From Sipunculus nudus (taxonomy: Eukaryota > Annelida > Sipuncula > Golfingiida > Sipunculidae): a stretch of DNA of 64,000 nt. A model generated the notes under the pieces. It made no database searches and was not told where the DNA came from. It saw only the letters and a program-made list of their open reading frames with translations. The stretch spans positions 60,245,300 through 60,309,299 of the forward strand of contig CM049314.1 of the NCBI GenBank assembly GCA_026874595.1, written 5' to 3'. The position numbers were made by a program, and so were the translations under genes. Shown here piece by piece: positions 36,055 to 48,592 of the stretch (position 1 is the first letter of the stretch; each line of letters begins with the position of its first letter).

Positions 36055-39000
36055 CTATTTGAAAAATTTGGTAACATCTGGAATCGGAAAGAACTTCTGC
36101 TGTTGGGCGGGGACGACCAAGTCCTGTACCAAGGACGGCATGTAACTTAGTGTAACTTCAATCAAGGTGTCAAATCCACAGGTGTAGCGTTTCTTTGGGT
36201 TAACTGCAAAAAGTGCGTGTTGGTAGGCGTCCACCACCTGGTCTAGGTTCTTGCTTGCTGATTTCTCTAGGTTTTCCTTGGCAATTGCGAAATCTAAAGA
36301 TTAATTAACAAATCAGAGTCACATTAAAATATCAGCAGAACAAACCGATATGATCGTTATTGTGACCCCTGCAGAATCACCAAAAGTTACCGTTATGACG
36401 GTTAATTATCATTTTCGTGTTGATGTATGCATGGTGACCTCTATGTTTCCGTCATAATGTCTTACCTATTGCAACGTTGGACAGTGCCACGTAAATTAAA
36501 CTTTTCCTTATGTATTTTGAATATCTAGATATCTGTTATCCAATAAAAGCACAACTTTTCGTAGCTTAACAACGTAACAGTATTTTACGATATGCATTTA
36601 TTATATGAATTTTCTCTCCTTATTAATAATCTTTAAAATGGAAATTTTAAAGAAAAGTCAGCCATTAAAATTAAAACAACGTTATGATTTTAGAATTATT
36701 CATGAGATATATTATATACTGGAGCTATAGTACAAATATCACTTCAAATTAAAAGCTTCTCCAATTACATGAGAAGTCTATGGGTAAAATAGTATTAACA
36801 TATCCTGGACTGTCCCTACTCATGCTATAAGTTGAAAGGAAACATGTGAGCTAAATAGGAGATACGTTTAAACCTCCCTCACTATTCCATTTTGTAAAAA
36901 TGCATCCAGCATTGCACCTAGCTTTCCACGAAAATGTTGTTAAAATTAACTATTGAAGTTCGTCATTCTTAGAAAGGAAATGCTACCCGGTATTTCTCTC
37001 AGTGTACGTGATGAGATTTTAAACATAACTATATAAAAATAAAAACGATTCGAATTGTTTTGTTTATATTGCTATTATAGGTCAATAATACTTTTGTCAA
37101 CGTAATCAGCCCCGACCACTTCTTGATCAGGTTGTGACATTCGATCATACGCCCGTTGGATTCGGCTGCGTTTCAAACTCAGATTAAAAATGTTGGTCGC
37201 ACACATGCCAGGCTGAATGATGCAGACATGGGCTCCGTACTTCTTCATGTGAGGCCTGAAAAGGCAGTATCGCATAGCTAAATGTCTAAGTATACTTAGG
37301 AGGAAACTCTATATTGCAGGTATATTAAACAGAAAAGGTTACATTTAGCGCTCGGTAGCACAACTGACGGCTGTGAATGTCTTCAAAACCGTTAAAATAT
37401 TGGCATTCAAATGAGAGAGAATAACGTAATATAACAGAAAAACATAAATCCAGACTCTCTCTAAAGTCTACCTTAAACCATCTGATAAAGCCTCGACGCC
37501 ATATTTTGTGATGTTGTAAGTCAAGATGTTAGGGGCAGCTGCTACCCTTCCACAACCACTAGAAGTGTTGACAATCCGGCCTTTAGCTCTCGCGATTACA
37601 GGAAGAAAGTGCACTGTCATGTCCATCATACCCAAGAGATTTACATTTAACACCTCCTGCAGATCTGCCTTAGTCAGATATTCCGGAGCTGTATATGCAC
37701 TTGGAGCTATGCCTGCATTATTCACAAGACCCCACAGCTCTGCAAGAAATATCAATTTTATATTACAAAGAAGTGTAATTATAAATTTAGGTCTGTCGTC
37801 TGATATTAAAAAAATAACAAAAAAACAACATAATTAGGCGACTTAAACTAATATAAAACTTCTTAATATAATTTTCTCATAGAAAGTGAAAGTCAAACAT
37901 GCTATAGAAATCAAATTAACGATTACCAATGTACCAATGTAAATATCACTATCTAGACAAGTCGAGCATTTATAAAGCTTTCGCCTTTTTCTTGTTCACA
38001 AGACTGGATCAAAGCTTCCTGTCCCAGACGAATGATCTGAGACTGTGGATTTTTGAGGCCTACAAACAAATGAATGTCACTTCTGCAACATTGAGGCTTC
38101 GCATCCATAAAGGAAGCATTTATGGACAACTCTAACACACTGCTAACTGCCTAAACGGCAAAGATCATGTATCGCTCTGGTCTAAGGTTAAAGCCACACC
38201 CTCTGAGACTGTTTTTGCGATAGACTAAAGGGATATTCTTCGGTTTGGTTTGTTGTATTTTCCTTGAACAGGTAGACGATACTTGTATTCCTTAATTTTT
38301 GTGTGCATCAAATAATTTTTCTGATACTAATTAAATTTCTGATAATAATTAAAGTGTCCTCAAATGCAGGTCTTGGGAAATTGTGAAATTCGAATACTTT
38401 AACCGTTTGACTTGTTGGTAGCTTTCCCGACCACTAACATGGTCCATGGTCTGCCTTGGTTATACGGAAGGATGTCAAAGATTTCATACTTTAAACATAC
38501 AGCTTGCCTTCGTCTGCCTTCTTTTCGTAACCGTCGTACCGCCATGCAGCGGAGTACCGCTTTGGCTAGGCAAAAGCCTGTAACGGAAACAAATCTTTCC
38601 TCGTTTTTCTTGTTGGTGTTAACCCCGTGATGTTTTGTCAGATATGACGAAAGTTGTCAAAGTCACGATATTTGGGGTTGTGCGTGAGGACATGAAACAA
38701 ACCCTACATTTTAGGTATTATACAGTTGTGTTGAAACAGATGTCACACAATATGTAACTTAGTGTAAGGTATGTACCAATATATTGACACATAATAATAA
38801 AGACAGATAATTGTAACCCCCATCGGCTCTTGTTTACAGTATTGGGTGTTTTCGATAACATGCATAAGATTCCTGTTCGTAGTTGTGTCGAATCAGAGGG
38901 GAAATTCTCCCCAACTGGTGTTTGGACTCCATTCCGGACAGGTTGCAGAATGTTCAGGCTTTGCAGGAGTCGGACTCTTCATTTCTTCATCTTCAATTTT

Positions 39001-41252
39001 TCAATCGTAAAATTTCCTTTTCGAAAATGAGATACAGGATATCCAGGACTCTTTATCACTAAATCCTTGCGTGATAACAAAACTCTTCTCTGACGTTGGT
39101 CACCGAGTGGGAGTAGGTGCTTCTGTTCTGCTGATTCATTGGAATGCTTGACTAGTGGTTGCGTTTGGCCCTCTTTGCATTGGTATTTGGGTATCATCTA
39201 CAAAGGTTGGCAATTTAGATATAACACTCTTATAACACCCCTACACTAGAACATTCTGGAAGAGCCTTTGAAGCGTCACATTTATCCAGTTTGATTGTTG
39301 TTGAGGGTGCTTGCTGGGTTCAGTTTAAGTAGAGTCAACAGTACTGCTGTGACGCTATCTTCCCCTTTTTCATTTTCAGCATCGGACCCCATGAAAAAGG
39401 CCTTACTTGCCAAAAAGACAGAACATCTAAATCATTACTGAAAGTTTTCCATGAATTTTTTTTTTAATTAAACCTGCTAATTGATCAAATGTTAATATAG
39501 AAGCATGTCGCCATTTAGAAATAATATGTTTTTTTAAAGTTCTGCTCACACTGGATTTAAAGTCTTGAAACAGCACCTTTTGGGTGGCTTCTATCCATCT
39601 TGAGCGTTGCTGGGGGAGCTGTCTTGGCATAGTATAAACCGAGTCCTAAGCGCATCTCCTTTAGTTTCTGGACTATATCTTATGGGTAAGTTCTCAATGT
39701 ATCTGCTATACGGTCAGAATTGACTGTGGCCATATGAATAGAAATCTGTAGAGATCAGAGCTCACTTCAGCTCGTGAAGTGTTTTGCGCCGAAAGGTTAA
39801 GACGAGCGCGGGAATCCCAGTTACGTGTAAGTTTTGCAACTGTCTTCCCGGGTATATATATGTTAATGAGACTGTGTAAATGATAAGCTCTGTTGATCGT
39901 CTGTCTGAGAGGATAAGGCTTGCCATTAAATAATTTCAAAGTCATTTTGACGTCAGGTTTTAAAACTATTACTTTAGACGGAGATCCGAGCACTTTCACT
40001 GGACCGGTAAACAACTGCGAGAGGTCTGTTTTGTTTTGAGGGAATCTTTTTTTTTATTGTATTACGATTTTTTGCTGGAGTGCGCTACTAAGTCATGTTT
40101 TACAAACTTGATATATATTTTCAACTAACCATTGATTCGTCCTTAATTGGACCTGGAGTTACTTGTCAGAAACAACGGTAATCTTATCGCCTTCCTAATT
40201 ATGTAGTCTAATCCACACCACGGGTTGTCAGAGTACAGGTCCGAATTCAGACCACCTGAGTCCAAGTCCGGTCCTTGAGGTATGAGTCCAAATCAAATCG
40301 ACCTTCTTTGAGTCCGATTCCTTTAGAACCCGAGTCCAAGGCGTTTTTCCGTAATGGTTCATAACATTTACCTCACTATGAATATCTGAAGCAGTGTCAT
40401 TATATTGTAATATTCTGTTTTTTATTCGCACATGCATGTATAGAAGGCCTTATTGAATGATTTTTTTCTATTCGTCGAGATAGATCTGGCCTGTTTTCAC
40501 GAGTGCTTACCTCCGAGTCCGAGTAGAGGTTCAAGTCCAGGTCCCTCGAGTCAGAGTCTAAATCCCTAAAAAGAGGTTTGAAGTCCGAACTCAAGTCCAA
40601 GTACGGTAAATGTCTGTGATGCATTCAAACACGTAGAGGGTACGTCTGTGACATAATGATATAACACATACTAACAAATCATTCCCGGGACACCTTTAAG
40701 GAAAAATTAAAGCACTAAGAAAGGTTGGTACGTCAGAGACCTGGTCAAGGCCTTTGGGAAATGGACCTCAAAGCTTATATGGTTAAAAGCTACTTGAAGA
40801 AAGACATGAAGACAAAAGTTATTTGTTGTGATACAAAGATAACTGCTTTGACAATATAGTTATATGTATCTTCATGGCTTGTATATCACTAATAACATGG
40901 TTTTAACCTTTAAAATTAGCTTACCTGGGTTTTGACCAAGCTTCTCAGCCACAAACTCGTGGGCTTCCTTGATGCTTTCAGTCTTGGTCACATCCAGCAG
41001 AAAAGTCTCCAGACGAGACGAGGAACAGCTCCGTAGTTCATCAGATCCCTTCTGTGTGTAACAAGCTGCGAACACCCGGCATCCTAAACCATCCAGTCTC
41101 TTAGCGAGCAGGTTCCCGAAACCACTGTCACAGCCAGTAATCAAGACGGATTTAGAAGATATGTTGTCAATCTGGGGTTTTCTCCGGAAGTACTCAATGA
41201 CATAATGGAGAACGACCGCCAGTCCAACATAGAGTATCACTTCAAGAGCCAT
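36055..41252 (-). CDS. SDR9C-family dehydrogenase, complete four-exon gene
   Basis: Exons (5' to 3'): 41252-40925, 37739-37472, 37255-37092, 36293-36055. All have GT-AG borders and consistent phases; 999 nt, 332 residues then TAG. Domains: hydrophobic anchor at about residues 5-22; dinucleotide motif TGCDSGFG at 39-46; LDVTKTES; NNAG at 116-119; the Asn of NVNLLG at 143; Ser at 169/170; catalytic YNITK at 184-188; a PG loop in exon 3. These match membrane-bound retinol/steroid dehydrogenases (RDH16, HSD17B6, DHRS9, also BDH1). The expected chemistry is NAD(P)-dependent interconversion of a hydroxyl and a carbonyl; the substrate is unknown. It lies wholly in the left palindrome arm, divergent from its ruined mirror copy at 48593-52231. 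No lesion was found, so this is the likeliest working copy in the window. Confidence 0.9.
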
Positions 41253-43955
41253 AGCCTAAAGAGAAAAAAAATGAAGTTGATGAAAGCAAATGAAATATTC
41301 TTTTTAATTTCCTCAAAGAAACTTTATCCTTAGGACGTGTTCTTCTTCAGAACATTAACCTAAAGTGAAATACGTAAAAAAAATATCCCGAAGCCATGAG
41401 AATAGTAACTCGTCTTATGGACTAAAACTCAATTAAACTAAAACTACATTATATGGATTTCAAGCTTCCCCCATGCGGGCATTCATATGTCTGGTCGATA
41501 TTCTCAGCTTCATTTGTACATAAGTGACTGTACGTTTGTGGATCCACACCAAAATCTTATCGATTTTTCCTTGTACCATTCCCAAAATGCCTGAACATTT
41601 CATGAGATACCGTTCATGATGGCGTGAGTTATATCGTAAAGAATCAAACGAAAACACAAACACGAAACGAGATGAATGTATACCATCCCTGCGGAAAAAA
41701 ATAATGATACTATTAAAGAGTAGAGTGACATTGATGCTTGAGGTCGATCCATTTAAATCGTTACTGAGATTTATATTAGTGGAAGAAACCTTAATTGATA
41801 TAAACAATGACATGAGCAGAAAAACCACTCAGTACACACAGTTTTCTGATGATGTACTTATATATGTCCAGCCTAATTGCATTCTACTCTCAGTCATCTT
41901 TGGTACCAAGTTCCGCTGATATCTCTGCTCCAATGGGTCAGTTCTCAGCACAGACTGCTGTTCTCTAAGGGTACATTCCCTGTCCTTATCTGATTGTTTC
42001 ATACGGACTTAATGTCATTAGTCTAATGTCGGTACTAATTCGATCATGTCGGAAGAAATACCTGTTTTTTTTCACAAAGCTCAAACGGCTTGTAGGGTAA
42101 GATTGTAAAATTTAAGGCGAAAGGAAATGACGAAATCTTACGAAAACATGAAAGTATTCCTCTGTTTTAATAGATATTTTCAATGATGGATTATCAATAG
42201 CATTAATATTAATTCTCAATGCAAGGTTGTTTACTCACCTTCTTGCCTTTTTCACCTATTTTCATCAGACATTTTACCAAAACTATATTCTTTTAGAATT
42301 CTAACTTCAGTCGAGTTAGTTTTGGACAGGCTATCCAAGGGGCGAGTTGACATTGACCTAATTCACTCCAACTTTTCAAGTTGACTTGGGAAGAGTGTAC
42401 TGGCCTGTTGTTTAACCGATGGCGCTGTGATAGTCCTTTCCCAAAATAATATATAATTTCGCAAGAGTTATGGGAAAGAATGAATAATTTCCCCAAGGAG
42501 GTACGTGCTATGATTGCCGACAGTTTAAACACAAACATGAGGATTTCCGCCGGAGATTTTCCGCAATGTTGTGCTATTGCTTGAGTGCCACCACCGTCAT
42601 TTTTAATACATACCCCCCCCCCCCGGGATGAGCTATCAGGCAAAAAAAACTGCATTGCCAGTTGCACCACATGAATTGAAATATTTAAAGATTTTTTAAC
42701 ATTGGCACTGGATTAGACAAAAGGATGGGCTGAGCCGACTGCGGCTATCGTTATTAACGACAATACCAGCAGTTTTTAAATAAACTTCTATGCAGACAAA
42801 AATCCAAAATTCAGAAACACGTTGATTTTAGGGATGAAACCACCAATTTACAGTGATCCCTTCATTTATTCCACATTTTTATGATATATTTGCTGCAAAA
42901 GATATTAAACTTTTTATTAACTAGAGTTTCCGAGATGATCTGCTTGCGATCAGTAGATTACAGAGAACGAAGGGTCTAATACTCCCTAGTTCATCTAACC
43001 TAGAAGCTGCACTTGTTACATTACAAATGAAATAAGTGTGAAAATATTAATGATGAATGTTTTCTAATTATTTTTATGAAATAAACTGAAATCGCTTAAA
43101 AGGTAGCATCAAAAGTCTTGAATACAGTGTATCAAGAACTGATTTTGATAAAAGAAGTGATGTAAAATTTCCTACCTTGATCAGCTCATGGGAAGACTTG
43201 TAATGCCCTTGTGTACCCTAGTAACGCGTGAATACAGCTGGTATTCTCCTCAGCCAAGAGCACCGGCACACATCTAGGCCGAAACATTGATTTATACTCC
43301 CGTTATAAGTGAACACTTCTAAAACACGAGAGTAAGACAAATAGCACGCGTTCAGTAAACGGCATCCAGACGCATGTATCAGACTTCAACAAAAGAGTTT
43401 TTTTTGTCGGTGAATACTGGCGCCCTCTATAGGAGATTTGAGCTTTTATAAGCACTAAAAGTACAACTGGGTTCCATGAAATATGGCATTTATCAGTTAC
43501 AGCTGAAGAATCATATTGACTTATGACTTCCATTTGATGTTTAAGACAGAAATAATTCGTTGATTTAAATCTTTTTCTATTGTACCACAGATTTCTTAAA
43601 TTTTATAAACATTATACATGTATTCAGAAATAAAATCCACACACACACACGCATACACACATCAGGACAATATTTCTGTTGTGATTTTCACTTTGAGTCA
43701 GGTTCGAAGCAGGAATAAAGAAATTATTTGACAAAATTGAAAATTTGTTATTCATTATGAAGAACATTCATATTCAAGAAAAGAATAACTTAAGTAAATT
43801 GTTATGGTATAGACATGCAAAACAAGAGACAAAAGATGAACTACTTCAGCTGAAAAAGGTACGGTAATGTCAAGCAGGTGACCACTCCTGAAGAAGTATT
43901 ACTCGGTGTTGCGCTAAAGTATATGCCCTTTACCAATATTAATGTTAAAGTAACA

Positions 43956-45674
43956 ATAGAAAGAGAAACAATGAAGTTTTTGAAAATGCCATTCTATGAT
44001 CTGTCTCCAATAACCGAGGATGATGCTTTGGCCCAGCCTTGAGCAACCAAAACTGTTACGTGACCAGATGTCAGAAGGTGAAACGCGTAGTTTTGTTTAA
44101 TTGTGGGCATCTTATTCTTGGGTTTAGCTTCATTTTTTTATCTGTTGTAAGAGTGCATTTATTGAGTGTCGATGTGCCGGCTAGGGTGATTGTGTCGTAA
44201 GACAATAAGGGTATTCTTAAGGATACCCGGTGTTCCATGTTATGCCATTGTTTTGTCCAGTTCTGTGACGGATAGCAGGGTATTGTTCTCGGACTATTGA
44301 TTATTCAGCGTCCTCAATAATATGGATAAGCCATAGTAGCAAAACGGGTCCAAGGCACTGTATGAGACTTATGAATACAGATGAGCCTTCAGGGAAGTAC
44401 GGTATTTATAAGGATCGCTTAGAGAGAACTGATTTTTGACGCAGTCCAGTGCATAAAGTCGGATTCTAGTACCGCAATTTGGGGTTAAGTGCCGCCAGTT
44501 GGGTTCTTGTGCAAACAGTTAGGGTCCAGTGCCCATAGGCGGGTTCCAGTACCACAAATTGGGGCAAATTATCTCAAGTCGAGATCCAGTAGCGCATGTT
44601 GTGGTTCAGTGCCACCACTTGGGGTCCAGTGCCGCCAGTATGGATCCATTTCCGCGAAAAGGGGTCCAGTGCTGCCGGTGTGGTCCAGGGCCTCGAGGTA
44701 AGGTTCGGTCCGCCAGTCGGGGTCCATTGCCGTCAGTGGGGGTCTAGTACAGCCAGTTGGGGCTAAGGCCGCAAGTTAGGGTTCAGTGCCACAACTGAGA
44801 CCAATTACCGCTAGTCGGGGCGGAGTGCCTCCAGAAGGGGTCCTGTGCTGCCGTTGGGGTCCAGTGCCGCCAGTTCGGGTCTAGTTCGCCAGTCGGGATC
44901 CAGTTCAGCCATCTAAATCCAGTGCCGCCAGTCGGGGTCGAGTGTCGCCAGTCGGGGTCAAATGCCGCAAGTAGGGGCCCAGTGCCGCCAGTTAGGGATG
45001 AGGAAACGACCGGTATATCAAGTTCATGTGAATCTCAATTCGCTCCCAGAACTTCAACCAATGAGAGAAAAAAAAACACTGCTGGTAGGGGGATGCGGGT
45101 TCCCTCAAGTCTAGTTTATTCTAACGATTTAGAGGTAGGGTCACGCTGCTTGAAGAAATTGACCAGTAGTGGTTCCTAGGATGAAAAATGATGAAATATC
45201 ACTTGCCTTGATTAGCTTATAGGAGGATTAGCAGAGTCCTTGCTTTTATAGAGAGAACATATAGGATACGGCATTCTTATTATTTAGAGCAGCGAGCCAA
45301 ACCGAGGGGTTAAAATATTACCCTTGGTTAAGAAACAGTTCTTTTTAGCAGTTCAAGTGGAAGAAACAAACATCGTCAAGCAAACATCTATATATTATAT
45401 AAATATAAAAACGTAATATGGAAAACATATGAACAAATTTCCTTTTCGCAAATTTCGCAAATTTGGAACCCTCACAAACAAAAAAGGCAACCATAATTAT
45501 TGGAGATGGAAACTCTCTCTTCCGACCTGTTGCTAAAGGTTAAGGAAAAAGGCAAAGCATGCGACTCGGAATCCAAGGCAGCAGACCCACGAGTATGTTA
45601 GTAAATATCAACATATTCTGCTCATAACTCTACATGAACTTAGTGAAATCCGAAGCCTAATCCGAATTTAATGA
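43956..45674. other. palindrome spacer
   Basis: The unpaired DNA between the two arms. Inverted homology ends at about 43955 on the left (in CTTTACCAATATTAAT) and 45675 on the right. It holds the 20-bp minisatellite at 44443-44997 and otherwise no recognised gene. The 70-85 codon frames across the minisatellite are products of the repeat. Confidence 0.7.
44443..44997. repeat. 20-bp GC-rich minisatellite at palindrome centre
   Basis: About 27 degenerate copies of a 20-bp unit close to GGGGTCCAGTGCCGCCAGTC, with an occasional shortened unit. It is much richer in G and C than its surroundings. It occupies the middle of the spacer, close to the symmetry axis at about 44.8 kb. Confidence 0.92.
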
Positions 45675-46969
45675 TTAATATTGGTAAAGGGAATATACTT
45701 AAGGGCAACATCGAGTAATACTTCTTCAGGAGTGGTCACCTGCTTGACATTACCGTACCTTTTTCAGCTGAAGAAGTTCGTCTTTTGTCTCTTGTTTTGC
45801 ATGGCCATACCATAACAATTTACTTAAGTTATTTTCAATTATTACTATTTTATCAAATTAGTTTCTTGAATATGAATGTTCTTCATAATGAATGACAAAT
45901 TTTCAATTTTGTCAAATAATTTCTTTATTTCTACTTCGAACCTGACTCAAAGTGAAAATTTCAACAGAAATATTGTCCTGATTTGTGTATGCGTGTGTGT
46001 GTGCGGATTTTATCTCTGAATACATGTATAATGTTTATGAAATTTAAGGAATCTGTGGTACAATAGAAAAATATTTAAATCAATGCATTATTTCTGTCTT
46101 AAACATCAAATGGCAGTCATAAATCATTATGATTCTTCAGCCGTAACTGATAAATGCCATATTTCATGGAACCCAGTTGTACTTTTAGTGCTTATAAAAG
46201 CTCAAATCTCCTATAGAGGGCGCCAGTATTCACCGACAAAAAAAACTCTTTTGTTGAAGTTCGATACATGCGTCTGGATGCCGTTTACTGAATGCGTGCT
46301 ATTTGTCTTACTCTTGTGTTTTAGAAGTGTTTACTTTTTATAACGGGAGTATAAATCAATGTTTCTGCCTAAATGTGTGCCGGTGCTCTTGGCTGAGGAG
46401 AATATCAGCTGTATTCACGCGTTACTAGGGTACACAAGGGCACTGCAAGTCTTCCCATGAGCTGATCAAGGAAGAAAATTTTACATCACATTTCTTTATC
46501 AAAAAACAGTTCTTGATACACTGTATTCAAGACTTTTGATGATACATCTCTTAGCGATTTCAGCGATTAATATTTTCACACTTATTTCATTTGTAATGTA
46601 ACAAGTGCAGCTTCTAGGTTAGATGAACTAGGGAGTATTAGACCCTTCGTTCTCTGTAATTTACTGATCGCAAGCAGATCATCTCGGAAACTTAAGTTAA
46701 TAAAAGGTTTAATATCTTTTGCAGCAATTATATAATAAAAATGTGGAATAAATGGAGGGATCACTGTAAATTGGTGGTTTCATCCCTAAAATCAACGTGT
46801 ATCTGAATTTTGGATTTTTGTCTACTTAGAAGTTTATTTAAAAACTGCTGGTGTTGTCGTTAATAACGATAGCCGCAGTCGGCTCAGCCCATTTTTTTGT
46901 CTAATCCAGTCCCTATGTTAAAAAACCTTTAAAAGATTTCAACTCATGTGGTGCAACTGGCAATGCAGT

Positions 46970-47195
46970 TTGAATCATGAACCTGTGTTTAAATTTCCCC
47001 CGCAGCCTTAGCAGTTTTCTAAATTAAACTTTTCATAAATTTGATTTACCGGTTGTATGAGTTTATTTACTAGATAGAAATGTCGAAACGGCTGGAGCTC
47101 AAAATTGGTAAATGTTTATTGAAAATCAAATTAAAAATTTTTGATGAGGGGTTTAAAATTTACGCCGGCGGTGCCTGAAAACCAAACCTTTTATT
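46970..47195 (-). repeat. dispersed repeat, copy 2 (right-arm-specific insertion)
   Basis: The left arm reads from the C run directly through GCAAAAAAAACTGCATTGCC, while the right arm has about 220 extra bases between the matching words. The extra DNA, read on the minus strand, matches 25044-25200 over about 150 bp (GGCACCGCC, AATTTTAAACCCCT, GAGCTCCAGCCG, CATTTCTATC). It therefore inserted after the palindrome formed. Confidence 0.7.
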
Positions 47196-48592
47196 TTTTT
47201 TGCCTGATAGCTCATCCGGGGGGGGGGGGGGGATGTAATAAAAATGACGGTGGTGGCACTCAAGCAATAGCACAAGATTGCGGAAAATTCCCGGCGGAAA
47301 TCCTCATGTTTGTGTTTAAACTGTCGGGAATCATAGCATGTACCTCCTTGGGGAAATTATTCATTCTTTCCCATAACTCTTGCGATATTATATATTATTT
47401 TGGGAAAGGACTATCACAGCGCAATCGGTTGACAACAGGCCAGTACACTCTTCCCAAGTCAACTTGAAAAGTTGGAGTGAATTAGGTCAATGTCAACTCG
47501 CCCCTTAGATAGCCTGTCCAAAACTAACTCGACTGAAGTCAGAATTCTAAAAGAAAATAGTTTTGGTAAAATGTCTGTTGAAAATAGGTGAAGAGGGCAA
47601 GAAGGTAAGTAAACAACCTTACATTGAGAGTTAATATTAATGCTATTGATAGTCCAGAATTGATAATATATATTAAAACAGAGGAATACTTTCATGTTTT
47701 TGTAAGATTTCGTCATTTCCTTTCGCCTTAAAGTTTACAATCTTACCCCACAAGCAGATTGTGCTTTGTGAAACTACTGGTATTTCTTCCGACATGATCG
47801 AATCAGTACCGACATTAGACTAATGACATTAAGTCCGTATAAAACAATCAGATAAGGACAGGGAATGTACCCTTAGACAACAGCAATCTGTGCAGAGAAC
47901 TGACCCCTTGGAGCAGATATATCAGCGGAACTTGGTAGCAAAGATGACTGAGAGTAGAATGCAATTAGGCTGGACACATATAAGTATATCATCAGAAAAC
48001 TGTGTGTACTGAGTGGTTTTTCTGCTCATGTCATTATTTATATCAATTAAGGTTTCTTTAACTAATATAAATCTTAGTAACAATTTAAATGGATCGACCT
48101 CAAGCATCAATGTCACTCTACTCTTTTCTAGTATCATTATTTTTTCTTCCGCAGGGATGGTATACATTCATCTCGTTTCGTGTTTGTGTTTTCGTTTGAT
48201 TCTTCACGATATAACTCACGCCATCATGAATGGTATCTCCTGAAATGTTCAGGCATTTTGGGAATGTTACAAGGAAAAATCGATAAGATTTTGGTGTGGT
48301 TCCACAAACGTACAGTCACTTATGTACAAATGAAGCGGAGAATTTCGACCAGACATACGAATGCCCGCACGGGGGAAGCTTGAAATCCATATAATGTATT
48401 TTTAGTTTATTTGAGTTTTAGTCCATAACAAGAGTTACTATTCCAATGGCTTCGGGATATTATTTTTACGTATTTCACTTTAGGTAAATGTTCGGAAGAC
48501 GAACACGTCCTAAGGAGAAAGTTTCTTTGAAGAAATTAAACGGAATATTTCATTATCTTTCATCAACTTCATTTTTTTTTTCTCTTTAGGCT

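Larger units (their letters stand above)
29562..43955. repeat. left arm of giant imperfect palindrome
   Basis: Collinear and inverted to 45675-57634. Checked landmarks: 43411 with 46229; 42616 (C run) with 47218 (G run); 41252 with 48593; 36293 with 52031; 33480 with 53765; 31060 with 56190; 29562 with 57634. Coordinate sums drift from 89.64 to 87.2 kb through indels. The left arm has an extra 1041 bp at 34670-35710 flanked by AACA, and retains about 1.59 kb (36401-37991) missing on the right. Confidence 0.85.

Noticed and set aside
42293-42670. 125-codon minus-strand frame, mirrored at 47141-47467 (+) and partly at 32140-32460
   Set aside because: It is repeated non-coding upstream DNA of the SDR unit. 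The copies are interrupted by different stops, and the only constant feature is a G/C homopolymer translating to a Gly run.
44489-44747. Proline/glycine/serine-rich repeat proteins
   Set aside because: They are translations of the 20-bp minisatellite. 20 is not a multiple of 3, so no repeated peptide is maintained.
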